Shown here: positions 43,110 through 51,201 of the stretch, one piece after another
Layout of the letters: each line of letters begins with the position of its first letter
Position numbering within the stretch: the stretch's first letter is position 1
NCBI RefSeq assembly: GCF_025371035.1
Contig: NZ_JANZXB010000015.1
Span: 1 to 63,005, forward strand
Reading direction: 5' to 3'
Origin: Sphingomonas sp. LC-1
Lineage (GTDB): Bacteria; Pseudomonadota; Alphaproteobacteria; Sphingomonadales; Sphingomonadaceae
Length of the DNA: 63,005 nt
Made by a program: the position numbers and the translations under genes
Notes under the pieces: generated by a model
Seen by the model: the letters and a program-made list of their open reading frames with translations, nothing else
Database searches by the model: none
Told to the model about the DNA's origin: nothing

Positions 43110-43964
43110 CTATTCCGCCGCCAGCGCGACTGGCTGGCCCAGCGCCTCGGCATTGACGGCGGACAATATATTGCGCACCAGCGTAACCGTCGCGTCGAAG
43201 CCCGCCCCCGGCGCCTCGAGCGCTTCGTCCAGATAGAGCGAACGATCGAGTTCCAGCTGGATCGCATGGATTCCCCGACGCGGGGCACCATGGCGCTGTA
43301 CGATATGGCCCCCGGCATAGGGCGCATTGCGCGTCGCCGGGACGCCCGCCGCGCGCGCCTCGGCCTCGATCCGCCGGACAAAGCGCGTGTCCGCCGTCAA
43401 CCCGTGACGATCGCCGATGACGATCCGTGGCATGAGGTCGGCGGCCCCCAGCGGTGGCATCGAGTGAAGGTCGAGCAGCACCGCCACGCCGAACTGCGCC
43501 TTGGCCTCCGCCAGGGCATCCGAGAGCGCCTGGTGATAGGGGCGATGATCGGCGGCGATCCGCTCGATCATTTCCGCATCGGTAAAGCGGCGGGTCCAGA
43601 TGTCGCCATGCCCGGCGACCCGGCGCGGCACGAGCCCCAGGCCGCTGCGCAACTTCGCCGAAGCGCGCCCCTGTGTTCTCGCCCCCAGGTCAATGACCGG
43701 ATCGCGTTCCTGCTCGTCCCGGTTGAGGTCGATCCAGGCGCGGGGCAGCCTCTGGACCAGCGTCGGTTCGTGCCGACGTGCCGCCAGGGCGACCCGATCG
43801 ATCAATCGATCCTCCAGCCCCATCACGGCCGACACCGGCACGCGCAGCGCCTCGATCAGCGCGGGGGGATAATCGCGCCCGCCATGCGGCACCGAAATCA
43901 CGACCGGGCCCTCCACCGGTCCACAAAGGCTTTGAAAAGATGCGCCGGGGTTTTGGCTGGCCAT
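43110..43964 (-). CDS. N-formylglutamate amidohydrolase family protein
   Basis: A 284-residue zinc-type amidohydrolase. The motifs are VVISVPHGGRDYPPALIEAL, DRLIDRVAL, AWIDLNRDEQERDP, LDLHSMPPLG and GGHIVQRHGAPRRGIHAIQLE. HutG-type enzymes hydrolyse N-formyl-L-glutamate at the end of histidine degradation, but no other hut gene is near, so the actual substrate may differ. The ATG at 43964 gives MASQNPG; a longer frame from 44045 overlaps the divergent regulator's promoter. Confidence 0.88.
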   Translation of the reverse strand: MASQNPGASFQSLCGPVEGPVVISVPHGGRDYPPALIEALRVPVSAVMGLEDRLIDRVALAARRHEPTLVQRLPRAWIDLNRDEQERDPVIDLGARTQGRASAKLRSGLGLVPRRVAGHGDIWTRRFTDAEMIERIAADHRPYHQALSDALAEAKAQFGVAVLLDLHSMPPLGAADLMPRIVIGDRHGLTADTRFVRRIEAEARAAGVPATRNAPYAGGHIVQRHGAPRRGIHAIQLELDRSLYLDEALEAPGAGFDATVTLVRNILSAVNAEALGQPVALAAE

Positions 43965-44046
43965 TGTGCGCGACAGTAGGTCGGGCCGGGAAAGGGCGCA
44001 ATGGTCTGGAAATATTAACCAGCTTTTCGCTAAGCTCGACGCCAAG

Positions 44047-44442
44047 ATGAATCGGAATCACGACATGTTTCACATCCTGCTGGCCGAAGACGACGACGTC
44101 ATGCGCGAATATCTAACCCGCGCGCTGACCCGGTCGGGTTATCGGGTTTCGGCGGTCGATCGCGGGACGGCGGCCTTGCCGCTGCTGGAGAATGAGCGCT
44201 TCGATCTGTTGCTGACCGACATCGTGATGCCCGAAATGGACGGCATCGAACTGGCCCAGCGCGCTGCCGCGATCGTCCCCGACCTGCGGGTGATGTTCAT
44301 TACTGGCTTTGCCGCCGTCACGCTGAAGGCCGGTCAGGCCGTGCCCAACGCCCGCGTCCTCTCCAAGCCCTTCCACTTGCGCGACCTGGTGATGGAGGTC
44401 GACCGACTTTTTCACGCAGATTCGGTCGATGGCGCAATTTAG
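44047..44442 (+). CDS. cpdR: CpdR-like single-domain response regulator
   Basis: A 131-residue stand-alone receiver domain. Acidic pocket EDDD (HILLAEDDDVMREYL), phosphorylated Asp in LLTDIVMPEMDG, and Lys in RVLSKPFHLRDLVMEV. It closely follows the CpdR pattern; in Caulobacter CpdR controls ClpXP-dependent proteolysis in the cell cycle through the CckA-ChpT relay. The ATG at 44065 (MFHILLAEDDD) is an equally good start, giving 125 residues. It is divergent from the N-formylglutamate amidohydrolase gene. Confidence 0.85.
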   Translation: MNRNHDMFHILLAEDDDVMREYLTRALTRSGYRVSAVDRGTAALPLLENERFDLLLTDIVMPEMDGIELAQRAAAIVPDLRVMFITGFAAVTLKAGQAVPNARVLSKPFHLRDLVMEVDRLFHADSVDGAI

Positions 44443-44486
44443 GGGTTGCCAGCCCTGAACAACCTGCTAATTGGCCGGCCTCCGGC

Positions 44487-44561
44487 GGGCGTGTAGCTCA
44501 GTGGTAGAGCACTGTGTTGACATCGCAGGGGTCGCAAGTTCAATCCTTGCCACGCCCACCA
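44487..44561 (+). tRNA. tRNA-Val (GAC)
   Basis: A full cloverleaf: acceptor GGGCGTG/CACGCCC, D-stem GCTC/GAGC, anticodon stem CTGTG/CGCAG with loop TTGACAT giving anticodon GAC, and T-arm CAAGTTCAATCCTTG. The 3' CCA is encoded (44559-44561). It reads valine GUC codons. An intrinsic terminator follows at once. Confidence 0.95.
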
Positions 44562-44564
44562 TCG

Positions 44565-44600
44565 AAAACCCCGCTAGGCCAACGGCTTAGCGGGGTTTTT
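44565..44600 (+). terminator. Rho-independent terminator after tRNA-Val
   Basis: AACCCCGCTA and TAGCGGGGTT form the stem, followed by T residues to 44600. It starts four bases after the tRNA CCA. Confidence 0.85.
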
Positions 44601-44755
44601 GTTGTTGGCGAGCTGGCCGCTTCGATTGGCGGGTTTCGGTATCTTGCCGTCTTATGGCATCCATTGAGCCCCGGAGCGGTGCGAAGGCAACGAGCGATCG
44701 CCCTTGCGCGAAACGCGGATGAGGGGATTGGCGGGATTTTGCGTATAATGGGATC

Positions 44756-45040
44756 ATGACCGATCCCTTCGACCGTGATCTTGCCCGGTTGGCCAGCCTT
44801 GCGCCGCCGGATTCCCTGTATGGGCTGGAGGACCGGGTGGCGTCCGCCATCGGGGCGGACGTGCCGGCCGGCCGGTCATCCTCCCTGCGGGGCATGGCCG
44901 TCGCGGGTAGCGCGGCGTTGCTGCTGGGGCTGGCCGGGGGCGGGGTGATGGCGGGGCGGATCGAGGCGCGGGAGCGGCCCGTCGCACTTGTCGCGCTGGA
45001 TGCGGGGCTGGCGCCCTCGACATTGCTGCTGGGGCGGTGA
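44756..45040 (+). CDS. CnrY-like small membrane anti-sigma factor (candidate)
   Basis: A 94-residue protein with a soluble N-terminal half (MTDPFDRDLARLASLAPPDS...LEDRVASAIGADV) and one transmembrane helix (AVAGSAALLLGLAGGGVMAG). This is the layout of the small anti-sigma factors CnrY/NccY. It is followed without a gap by a CnrX-like sensor (stop and next start share TGATG) and an ECF sigma gene. The role, membrane sequestration of the sigma factor, is inferred from order and topology; sequence likeness to CnrY is not visible by eye. Confidence 0.65.
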   Translation: MTDPFDRDLARLASLAPPDSLYGLEDRVASAIGADVPAGRSSSLRGMAVAGSAALLLGLAGGGVMAGRIEARERPVALVALDAGLAPSTLLLGR

Positions 45041-45471
45041 TGCGACAGAATCTCCTGACGTTGGTCATCGCCTTTGTCGCCGCGCTGGCGGGGGTGGCGA
45101 TCGGGTGCCGGGTTTTGATGCCCGCCGAGCCGCAGGCCAGCGATCTCCACACGCTGGTTCATCACGAGATCCCGCTCGATCCGGCACAGAATGTCGCGCT
45201 CGACCGGTTGGAGGCGCGGTTCGCCGCCACCCGTGCGACGCTGGAGGCGCGGTTGCGTGGTGACAATGCCCGGCTGGCGGCAGCGATTGAGGCCGAGCAT
45301 CGCGACGGTCCGCGCGTCACCCAGGCGATCGACGCGGTCCATCACAGCATGGGCGATCTGCAAAAGGCGACGCTGGCGCATGTCTTTGCCATGCGCGCGC
45401 AGTTGCGCCCGGATCAGGCGGCGACCTTCGATCGGCTGGTCGTGGCCAAGCTGACCGATAGCGACCATTGA
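45040..45471 (+). CDS. CnrX-like periplasmic heavy-metal sensor
   Basis: A 143-residue membrane-anchored protein with an N-terminal helix (LLTLVIAFVAALAGVAIGC) and a helical-hairpin periplasmic domain. Candidate metal ligands match CnrX: HTLVHHE (two His four apart), a Glu in the first long helix, and H-x3-M in LAHVFAMRAQL. CnrX binds Co/Ni (and Cu) and releases the sigma factor through CnrY. The ATG at 45040 overlaps the preceding stop; an adjacent GTG at 45037 is possible. It lies 10 bases before the sigma gene. Confidence 0.8.
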   Translation: MRQNLLTLVIAFVAALAGVAIGCRVLMPAEPQASDLHTLVHHEIPLDPAQNVALDRLEARFAATRATLEARLRGDNARLAAAIEAEHRDGPRVTQAIDAVHHSMGDLQKATLAHVFAMRAQLRPDQAATFDRLVVAKLTDSDH

Positions 45472-45481
45472 GCCGGGCGGG

Positions 45482-46042
45482 GTGAGCCGCGATCTGGCGG
45501 GACTGGCCGATGGCGATCTGGTGGCGTTGGCACGGAGCGGCCGCCCCGGCGCCTATGCGGCGATCGTCACGCGGCAGAAGGCGGCGCTCTACCGTCTGAT
45601 CCTGGCGCATGTCCGCGACGCCGACGAGGCGCTGGATCTGGTGCAGGAGAGCTTCGTCGCGGCGCATGACGCGCTGGCACGCTTCGACGAGACGCGCTCG
45701 CTCCGCGCCTGGCTCAGCCGGATCGCGCTCAACAAATGCCGGGACTGGGCCCGGCGGCGGCGGGTGCGCGCGATGCTGTCGCGTGTCTTGCCGGTCGAGG
45801 CGGCCGCGGCGGTTGCCGATGACCGGATCGGAGCCGAAGCGGCGGCGATCGAGCGCGATTCGCTGGCGCGGACGCTGGCGGCGCTGGACGACCTGCCCGA
45901 GGCGTTGCGGGTGCCGCTGATCCTCTGCGCGATCGAGGGGCTAAGCCAGATGGAGGCGGCCGAAGCGCTGGGCCTGAGCGTCAAGGCGATCGAGCTTCGC
46001 ATTCGCCGTGCGCGCGCGGCGTTGCGCGATGCCATTCCCTGA
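45482..46042 (+). CDS. ECF-family sigma factor (CnrH-like)
   Basis: A 186-residue ECF sigma factor. Region 2 includes LILAHVRDADEALDLVQESF and SLRAWLSRIALNKCRDWARR. Region 4 includes LPEALRVPLILCAIEGLSQM and AEALGLSVKAIELRIRRAR. It begins with GTG at 45482, right after the sensor gene, and would direct transcription of the metal-resistance genes when the sensor detects metal. The copA ATG follows by about 50 bases, so autoregulation of the whole operon is likely. Confidence 0.9.
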   Translation: MSRDLAGLADGDLVALARSGRPGAYAAIVTRQKAALYRLILAHVRDADEALDLVQESFVAAHDALARFDETRSLRAWLSRIALNKCRDWARRRRVRAMLSRVLPVEAAAAVADDRIGAEAAAIERDSLARTLAALDDLPEALRVPLILCAIEGLSQMEAAEALGLSVKAIELRIRRARAALRDAIP

Positions 46043-46090
46043 ATTTCCGCCATGGGTGAGGGGGCGGCCCAGCCCGCGCGTATAAGGGGC

Positions 46091-47899
46091 ATGACCGACA
46101 CCGCGATTTCGATCCGCCGCCGTGAGATTCTGGCTGGCGGCATGGGGCTGAGTGCCCTGGCGGCACTGCCCGCCTGGGCACAGAGCCATGGCGGCGGGCT
46201 GGCGCATGGACCGGCCGCCATGACGAACCCGCGTGAGATGCTGACCGGTCCGGACGTGACCCTGACCGTCGCGCGGCAGATGATGCGGATCGACGGCAAA
46301 CCCTATCATGCGATCGGGATCAACGGAGCGACGCCCGCGCCGTTGATCCGTCTGCGTGAGGGGCAAAAGGCGCGGATCACGGTCGTCAACACGCTGGATG
46401 AAGAGACGTCGATCCACTGGCACGGGCTGCTCCTGCCGTTCCAGATGGACGGAGTGCCGGGAATCAGCTTTCCCGGTATTCCGGCAGGCGGGCGCTTCAC
46501 CTATGAATTTCCGGTCGTGCAGGCGGGGACCTATTGGTATCACAGCCATTCGGGCTTGCAGGAGCAGGAGGGGCATTACGGCCCCATTGTCATCGATCCC
46601 GCCGGTCCCGATCCGATCCTGTCCGATCGGGAGCATGTCATCGTCCTGTCGGATCACAGCCCGCTCCACCCCCATGCGATCTTTCGGCGGTTGAAGCTGC
46701 AGGGCGGCTATTTCAACTATCAGAAGCAGACGGCGTCGGGCCTGCTGGCGGGGCGGGACCAGCCGCTGGCGGAGCGGTTGCGCTGGGGCGCGATGCGGAT
46801 GGATCCCAGCGACGTGTCGGATGTGACGGGTTCGACCTATCGCTACCTGATCAACGGCCATGGTCCGGCGGACAATTGGACCGGCCTGTTCGCGGCGGGC
46901 GAGCGGGTGCGGCTGCGGGTGGTCAATGCCTCGGCCATGACCAACTTCAACCTGCGGATACCGGGCCTGTCGCTTCAGGTGGTGCAGGCCGATGGGCAGA
47001 ATGTCCGGCCCGTCGCGGTCGACGAACTCCAGATCGCGGTCGCCGAAACCTATGACCTGATCGTCACGCCGACCGAGGACCGCGCCTATACGCTGGTGGC
47101 GGAGGCGTGGGACCGTTCGGGCATGGTGCGCGGAACTCTGGCCCCGCGCCCCGGCATGGTCGCCGCCGTGCCCGCGCTCCGCCCGCGTCCGCTGGCGACG
47201 ATGAAGGATATGGGGATGGGGGATATGGCCACGATGGACCATGGCGGAGGGGGCGGCGGCTGCGCTCCCGAGCATGCCGCCATGGGGCATTGCCAGCCCG
47301 GCGCCGCGCCTACGATGGACCACGGCGCGATGAAGCACGACATGCGCGACTTCGCCAATGCGCCCGGCCTGCCGCGCACGCCCGTCGTCCAGACGGTGTC
47401 GCCGATGCCGGTCGACCGGACGGGCGAGCCGCCGCAAGGGCTGGCCGATGTCGGGCACCGCGTGCTGACCTATCGCGATCTCGTGAGCCTTGCCCCCAAT
47501 CCCGATCGACGGGTGCCGTCCCGCGCGCTGACCATCCACCTAACCGGCAATATGGAACGCTATATGTGGGCGTTCGACGGGGTGAAGCTGAACGCGGTGA
47601 CCGCCCCCATCCCGTTCCGGCTGGGCGAGCGGGTCCGCGTGACGTTGGTCAATGATACGATGATGGCGCACCCCATCCATCTTCATGGCCATTTCTTCGA
47701 GCTGGTGACGGGACATGGCGATCATGCTCCGCGCAAGCATACCGTCAATGTCGCGCCCGGCGGCACGGCCAGCTTCGACCTGACGGCGGATGCCGAGGGC
47801 GACTGGGCCTTTCACTGCCATCTGCTGTATCACATGCATGCGGGAATGATGCAGGTCGTCACCGTGCGACCGGACGCCGACGGGGAGGCGGCGGCATGA
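46091..47899 (+). CDS. copA: CopA-type multicopper oxidase for copper resistance
   Basis: A 602-residue periplasmic multicopper oxidase with a Tat-type signal (IRRREILAGGMGLSALAALP). Copper sites are visible in order: TSIHWHGLLLP, TYWYHSHSGLQEQ, HPIHLHGHFFEL and DWAFHCHLLYHMHAGMM, which holds the type-1 and trinuclear ligands. A Met/His-rich stretch (MKDMGMGDMATMDHGGG) and one CAPEHAAMGHCQPG motif lie at about 375-405. It oxidises Cu(I) to Cu(II). The ATG at 46091 gives the signal; its stop overlaps the copB start as ATGA. Confidence 0.93.
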   Translation: MTDTAISIRRREILAGGMGLSALAALPAWAQSHGGGLAHGPAAMTNPREMLTGPDVTLTVARQMMRIDGKPYHAIGINGATPAPLIRLREGQKARITVVNTLDEETSIHWHGLLLPFQMDGVPGISFPGIPAGGRFTYEFPVVQAGTYWYHSHSGLQEQEGHYGPIVIDPAGPDPILSDREHVIVLSDHSPLHPHAIFRRLKLQGGYFNYQKQTASGLLAGRDQPLAERLRWGAMRMDPSDVSDVTGSTYRYLINGHGPADNWTGLFAAGERVRLRVVNASAMTNFNLRIPGLSLQVVQADGQNVRPVAVDELQIAVAETYDLIVTPTEDRAYTLVAEAWDRSGMVRGTLAPRPGMVAAVPALRPRPLATMKDMGMGDMATMDHGGGGGGCAPEHAAMGHCQPGAAPTMDHGAMKHDMRDFANAPGLPRTPVVQTVSPMPVDRTGEPPQGLADVGHRVLTYRDLVSLAPNPDRRVPSRALTIHLTGNMERYMWAFDGVKLNAVTAPIPFRLGERVRVTLVNDTMMAHPIHLHGHFFELVTGHGDHAPRKHTVNVAPGGTASFDLTADAEGDWAFHCHLLYHMHAGMMQVVTVRPDADGEAAA

Positions 47900-49263
47900 T
47901 CGCGCTGATGCTGATGCTCGCCGATCCGACGATGCAGCATCAGGGCATGGCCATGCCCGGCATGACGATGCCCATGGCAAAGCCAAAGCCTGTGGCCACT
48001 CCCAAGCCCTGGCGCGGTGGTTCGCCGACGCCGGCCAAGCGAGGCAAGCCCGGTGGGGTTCGGCCCGCCCGGACCGAATCATGTTCGGCGGAGCACGCAG
48101 CGATGGGGCATTGCCGCCCGACTGCGGCCACCCCGACCGGGGAGCATGACGACATGGCTCACGGCGCGATGCCACCCATGACCATGCCATCGCCAGCACC
48201 CGCTTGCTCGGCGGAGCATGCGGCGATGGGGCATTGCCGACCGGGGGTGGACGCCGCGGGGGGAATGTCGGGCCAAGACCATGGCGCGATGCCGGGCATG
48301 GCGCCCGCCGCCGCGCCTGCCTGTCCTCCCGAGCATGCGGCGATGGGGCATTGCCAGCCGGGGGCGGACGCTGCGGGGGGAATGTCGGGCCAAGACCATG
48401 GCGCGATGCCGGGCATGGCGCCCGCCGCCGCGCCTGCCTGCCCTCCCGAGCATGCGGCGATGGGACATTGCCAGCCGGGCGCCGCCATGGGCATTGAGAT
48501 TGTCATGGATCACGGCGCCATGCCCGGCATGACCGACGCGCAGCAGGCCATTGGCCATGCGCCGCCGCCAGCACCGCCCGGGGACCGGGCGGCCGATCGC
48601 TTCTACGATCCCGCCACGATGGCGGCCGCCGATCGGCAGATGCGGATGGAGCATGGCGGCATGCGCTTTTCGCAAATTCTCTTCAATCTGGCCGAGGTGC
48701 AATGGCGCGACGGCCGCGACGGCTATCGCTGGGATGGCGAGGGCTGGTTCGGCGGCGATGTCGACCGGCTGGTCGTCAAGACAGAGGGGGAGGGCACGCT
48801 GGGCGGACGGATCGGCGCCGCGGAGGTGCAGGGGCTCTATTCCCGCGCGATCGACCCCTATTGGAACGTACAGGCGGGCGTCCGGCAGGATGTGGGCGTC
48901 GGTGCGCGGCGGACCTATGCGGTGCTGGGCGTCGAAGGGCTTGCCCCTTATTGGTTCGACGTCGAAGCCACGCTGTTCCTGTCCGACAAGGGCGAACTCC
49001 ATGGCCGGGCTGAGGCATGGATCGATCAGCGCATCACCCAGCGCGCCATCCTGCAGCCTCGCGCCGAGGTGAATCTGGCCGCACAGGACGTCCCCGAGCA
49101 GCGGATCACGGCGGGCGTCTCCAGCCTCGAACTGGGCCTGCGCCTCCGCTACGAGGTCGCACGCGAATTCGCGCCCTATGTCGGCGTCAACTGGGAGCGG
49201 CGCTACGGCGCGGGCGGCGGGGGCGGTGCAGCGCTGGTGCTCGGTGTCCGTAGCTGGTTCTAG
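47896..49263 (+). CDS. copB: CopB-type outer-membrane copper-binding protein
   Basis: A 455-residue protein. The N-terminal 215 residues are Met/His/Cys-rich and hold four copies of the motif C-x2-EHAAMGHC. The C-terminal 240 residues form the CopB beta-barrel, from YDPATMAAADRQMRMEHGG through RDGRDGYRWDGEGWFGGD to ALVLGVRSWF. It binds copper at the outer membrane with CopA. The first residues (MIALMLMLADP) are hydrophobic but short for a signal peptide. The last codons overlap the opposing acyltransferase gene tail to tail: both stops use the CTAG at 49260-49263. Confidence 0.88.
   Translation: MIALMLMLADPTMQHQGMAMPGMTMPMAKPKPVATPKPWRGGSPTPAKRGKPGGVRPARTESCSAEHAAMGHCRPTAATPTGEHDDMAHGAMPPMTMPSPAPACSAEHAAMGHCRPGVDAAGGMSGQDHGAMPGMAPAAAPACPPEHAAMGHCQPGADAAGGMSGQDHGAMPGMAPAAAPACPPEHAAMGHCQPGAAMGIEIVMDHGAMPGMTDAQQAIGHAPPPAPPGDRAADRFYDPATMAAADRQMRMEHGGMRFSQILFNLAEVQWRDGRDGYRWDGEGWFGGDVDRLVVKTEGEGTLGGRIGAAEVQGLYSRAIDPYWNVQAGVRQDVGVGARRTYAVLGVEGLAPYWFDVEATLFLSDKGELHGRAEAWIDQRITQRAILQPRAEVNLAAQDVPEQRITAGVSSLELGLRLRYEVAREFAPYVGVNWERRYGAGGGGGAALVLGVRSWF
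48214..48490 (+). repeat. 117-base tandem repeat inside copB
   Basis: The sequence GAGCATGCGGCGATGGG starts at 48214, 48331 and 48448, exactly 117 bases apart, and the intervening DNA is nearly identical. Each unit encodes 39 residues with the CxxEHAAMGHC motif and a DHGAMPGMAPAAAPAC segment. A fourth, diverged copy of the motif lies at about 48,082-48,115. Confidence 0.9.
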
Positions 49264-50441
49264 AGATAGCGGAGCCAGTGCAGGTCGCGGCGGCGGCGCT
49301 TCAACTCGGCGAACCATTTGGTCGGGACGTAAAGCGGTACGATCAGCAGCAGGTACATCAGCCACATCGCCCCGACCGATGGAAGGCCGAACACCTCCCC
49401 GTGATTGGGCCCCCAAATCGCGATCGCGCCGGTATACAGGATGCGCAGGACGTAGAGATGGAGCAGATAGAAGAACATCGGCGCCCCGCCCATTATCGCC
49501 AGCGTCTGCGTCACCGGGCCCTTACGCCCCTCGAACGATGCGAGCAGCAGCGCGGCGACGCCCAGCGTGGGTAGCAGGAACAGAAGCGATGGCGGATATT
49601 TGGTCAGCGCCATAAAGCTCATGACGCTGCGCAGCGTATCCCCCGGCACCGGCGCCCAGGGGACATCGCCATAGCCGTTGATCGTCCGAAGCAGAACGAA
49701 GGCAAGGATCAAGGCGAAGCCCAGCGAAGCCAACCAGCGCCGCCGCTCTTCGGCAGTGCGTTGGAACCAGGGGCCGATCGCATAACCGAGCGCGATGACG
49801 CCGATCCAGGGAAGGACCGGATAGCTCGTCTTGATCGTAATCCCCATGAAGGCGAATGCGGAGCGCTGGTGGATCATCGCCCAGGGTTCGAACCAGGGGC
49901 TGCCGGGGGTCAAGACGATGGGGTCGAGCAGGTTATGCCCCGCGACGATCACGCCCCCGATCATGGCGATCGCGATGCGCGGCAGATGGATCAGCCCCGC
50001 CAGCGCGATCATGCACACGCCGATCGCCCAGATGACCTGCAACCACAGGGTCTGCGGCGGCAACCGCCCCGACCAGGCGAAGCTGACCAGGGTCACCTCC
50101 AGCAGCATCAGGAACAGGCCGCGCGTCAGCAGGAAGCGGCTCGTCTCCGCGCGGCTGTGCGTCTGGCCGTAGAGCCACGCCGATAGGCCGGTCAGCGCGA
50201 TGAAGGTCGGAGCGCAGAGCGACGCCAGCGTCCGGCTGAAAAAGAGGGCAGGGGCAACGATCCGCGCGTCCATCGGGTCACCGACCTGCCAATGGGTGCA
50301 GAAGGTGTCACGCACATGGTCGAGCAGCATGATGACCATGACCAGCCCGCGCACAGCATCGATGCCGGTCAGCCGAGCGGTCGCGGCGGCGGGGCGCGCG
50401 ACCGTCCGGGCCGCGTCATGGGGAATGGTCAGGCTGGTCAC
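49260..50441 (-). CDS. DUF1624-type multi-pass membrane acyltransferase-like protein
   Basis: A 393-residue membrane protein with about ten hydrophobic segments. It resembles the heparan-alpha-glucosaminide N-acetyltransferase-like DUF1624/YeiB group: RLTGIDAVRGLVMVIMLLDHVRD near the start is the hallmark, and PMFFYLLHLYVLRILY is near the end. It may move acyl groups across the membrane to a glycan. The start is a GTG at 50441 overlapping the DUF1826 stop as GTGA, so the two are coupled. Confidence 0.8.
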   Translation of the reverse strand: MTSLTIPHDAARTVARPAAATARLTGIDAVRGLVMVIMLLDHVRDTFCTHWQVGDPMDARIVAPALFFSRTLASLCAPTFIALTGLSAWLYGQTHSRAETSRFLLTRGLFLMLLEVTLVSFAWSGRLPPQTLWLQVIWAIGVCMIALAGLIHLPRIAIAMIGGVIVAGHNLLDPIVLTPGSPWFEPWAMIHQRSAFAFMGITIKTSYPVLPWIGVIALGYAIGPWFQRTAEERRRWLASLGFALILAFVLLRTINGYGDVPWAPVPGDTLRSVMSFMALTKYPPSLLFLLPTLGVAALLLASFEGRKGPVTQTLAIMGGAPMFFYLLHLYVLRILYTGAIAIWGPNHGEVFGLPSVGAMWLMYLLLIVPLYVPTKWFAELKRRRRDLHWLRYL

Positions 50442-51064
50442 CCCTCCCGCTCCGGCCATTCGGCATCGATGACCAGCAGCAGCCGATCCTCGCCCGACCC
50501 CGCGATCGGCGGCGAGCGATGGATGATCGCCTGGTCGCCGGCGCGCTCGCACCCCTTGAACAGCCCGACGTCTCCGGCCGACAGCGCACGGGGCTCGGCG
50601 CCGGCCGTCGCGCCCTGGGGCAGCCACTGGGTCGCCTGTCCGCAATAGGTGGTGATCAGGCGAAGCGCGACATAGTCGGCATGGAATTTCCAGCAGCCAT
50701 TGCCCGTTACCCGCTCGACACGGACATCCACCCGGTCCTGCCCGGTGAGCGCGGCATAAAGCAGGGCCAGATGCTGCGCGTCGGCGGCGAGCAGGTGATG
50801 CCAATCGCGCGGCGGCAGCGGCGCGAGCGCCTCCGCGATCCGGTGCGCGACCGATCGCATGTCACAGGCGAAACGCAGGGCCGGAAAGTCTTCCAGCGTC
50901 GGGCGGGTCAGCGGGGAGGCGCGTTGCCAGATGGCGAGGGTCACGGCCGGATCGTCGATCCTGCCGAGGATCGAGGCGTCACCGCCGATACGCACATGAT
51001 CGGGCGAAATGGGGGCCGTGCGGGGAGCTTCGAATTCTATGGTCTGGATCACGCCTGCCATCAT
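50438..51064 (-). CDS. DUF1826 family protein, probably Zur-controlled
   Basis: A 208-residue protein with the DUF1826 pattern: GNGCWKFHADYVALRLITTY followed by CGQATQWLPQG, and ALSAGDVGLFKG. The FHxD and ending HRSPP resemble a cupin/2-oxoglutarate-oxygenase-like ligand set. In other bacteria DUF1826 genes lie in zinc-starvation regulons with CobW-type GTPases. A perfect palindrome of Zur type lies 11 bases upstream. Start 51064 or the next codon, 51061. Function unknown; a role in low-zinc metabolism is inferred. Confidence 0.8.
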   Translation of the reverse strand: MMAGVIQTIEFEAPRTAPISPDHVRIGGDASILGRIDDPAVTLAIWQRASPLTRPTLEDFPALRFACDMRSVAHRIAEALAPLPPRDWHHLLAADAQHLALLYAALTGQDRVDVRVERVTGNGCWKFHADYVALRLITTYCGQATQWLPQGATAGAEPRALSAGDVGLFKGCERAGDQAIIHRSPPIAGSGEDRLLLVIDAEWPEREG

Positions 51065-51074
51065 CAGTCATCAG

Positions 51075-51089
51075 TGTTACGGTGTAACA
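51075..51089 (-). promoter_or_regulatory. Zur-like palindrome upstream of the DUF1826 operon
   Basis: TGTTACGGTGTAACA is a perfect inverted repeat with a 3-base centre. It resembles alphaproteobacterial Zur sites (TGTTAT...ATAACA). Its position, 11-25 bases before the ATG, would overlap the promoter and block transcription when zinc is sufficient. Confidence 0.6.
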
Positions 51090-51201
51090 TTACCAGATGG
51101 CGTCAGAGAGCGAAAGACCGTCAGGGAAGGGCACGTCCATAAGGAAAAGGGCGGCACCTTTCGGCACCGCCCCATCCGTCCGTCTGCCGAAGCGACGCGG
51201 A

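Noticed and set aside
43110-43964. Assignment as a histidine-degradation (hut) gene
   Set aside because: No other hut gene is present, so only the enzyme family is claimed.
48080-48490. Regularly spaced repeats that might suggest a CRISPR array
   Set aside because: The repeats are in frame, 117 bases apart, and the spacers are also near-identical; they are tandem coding repeats of copB.
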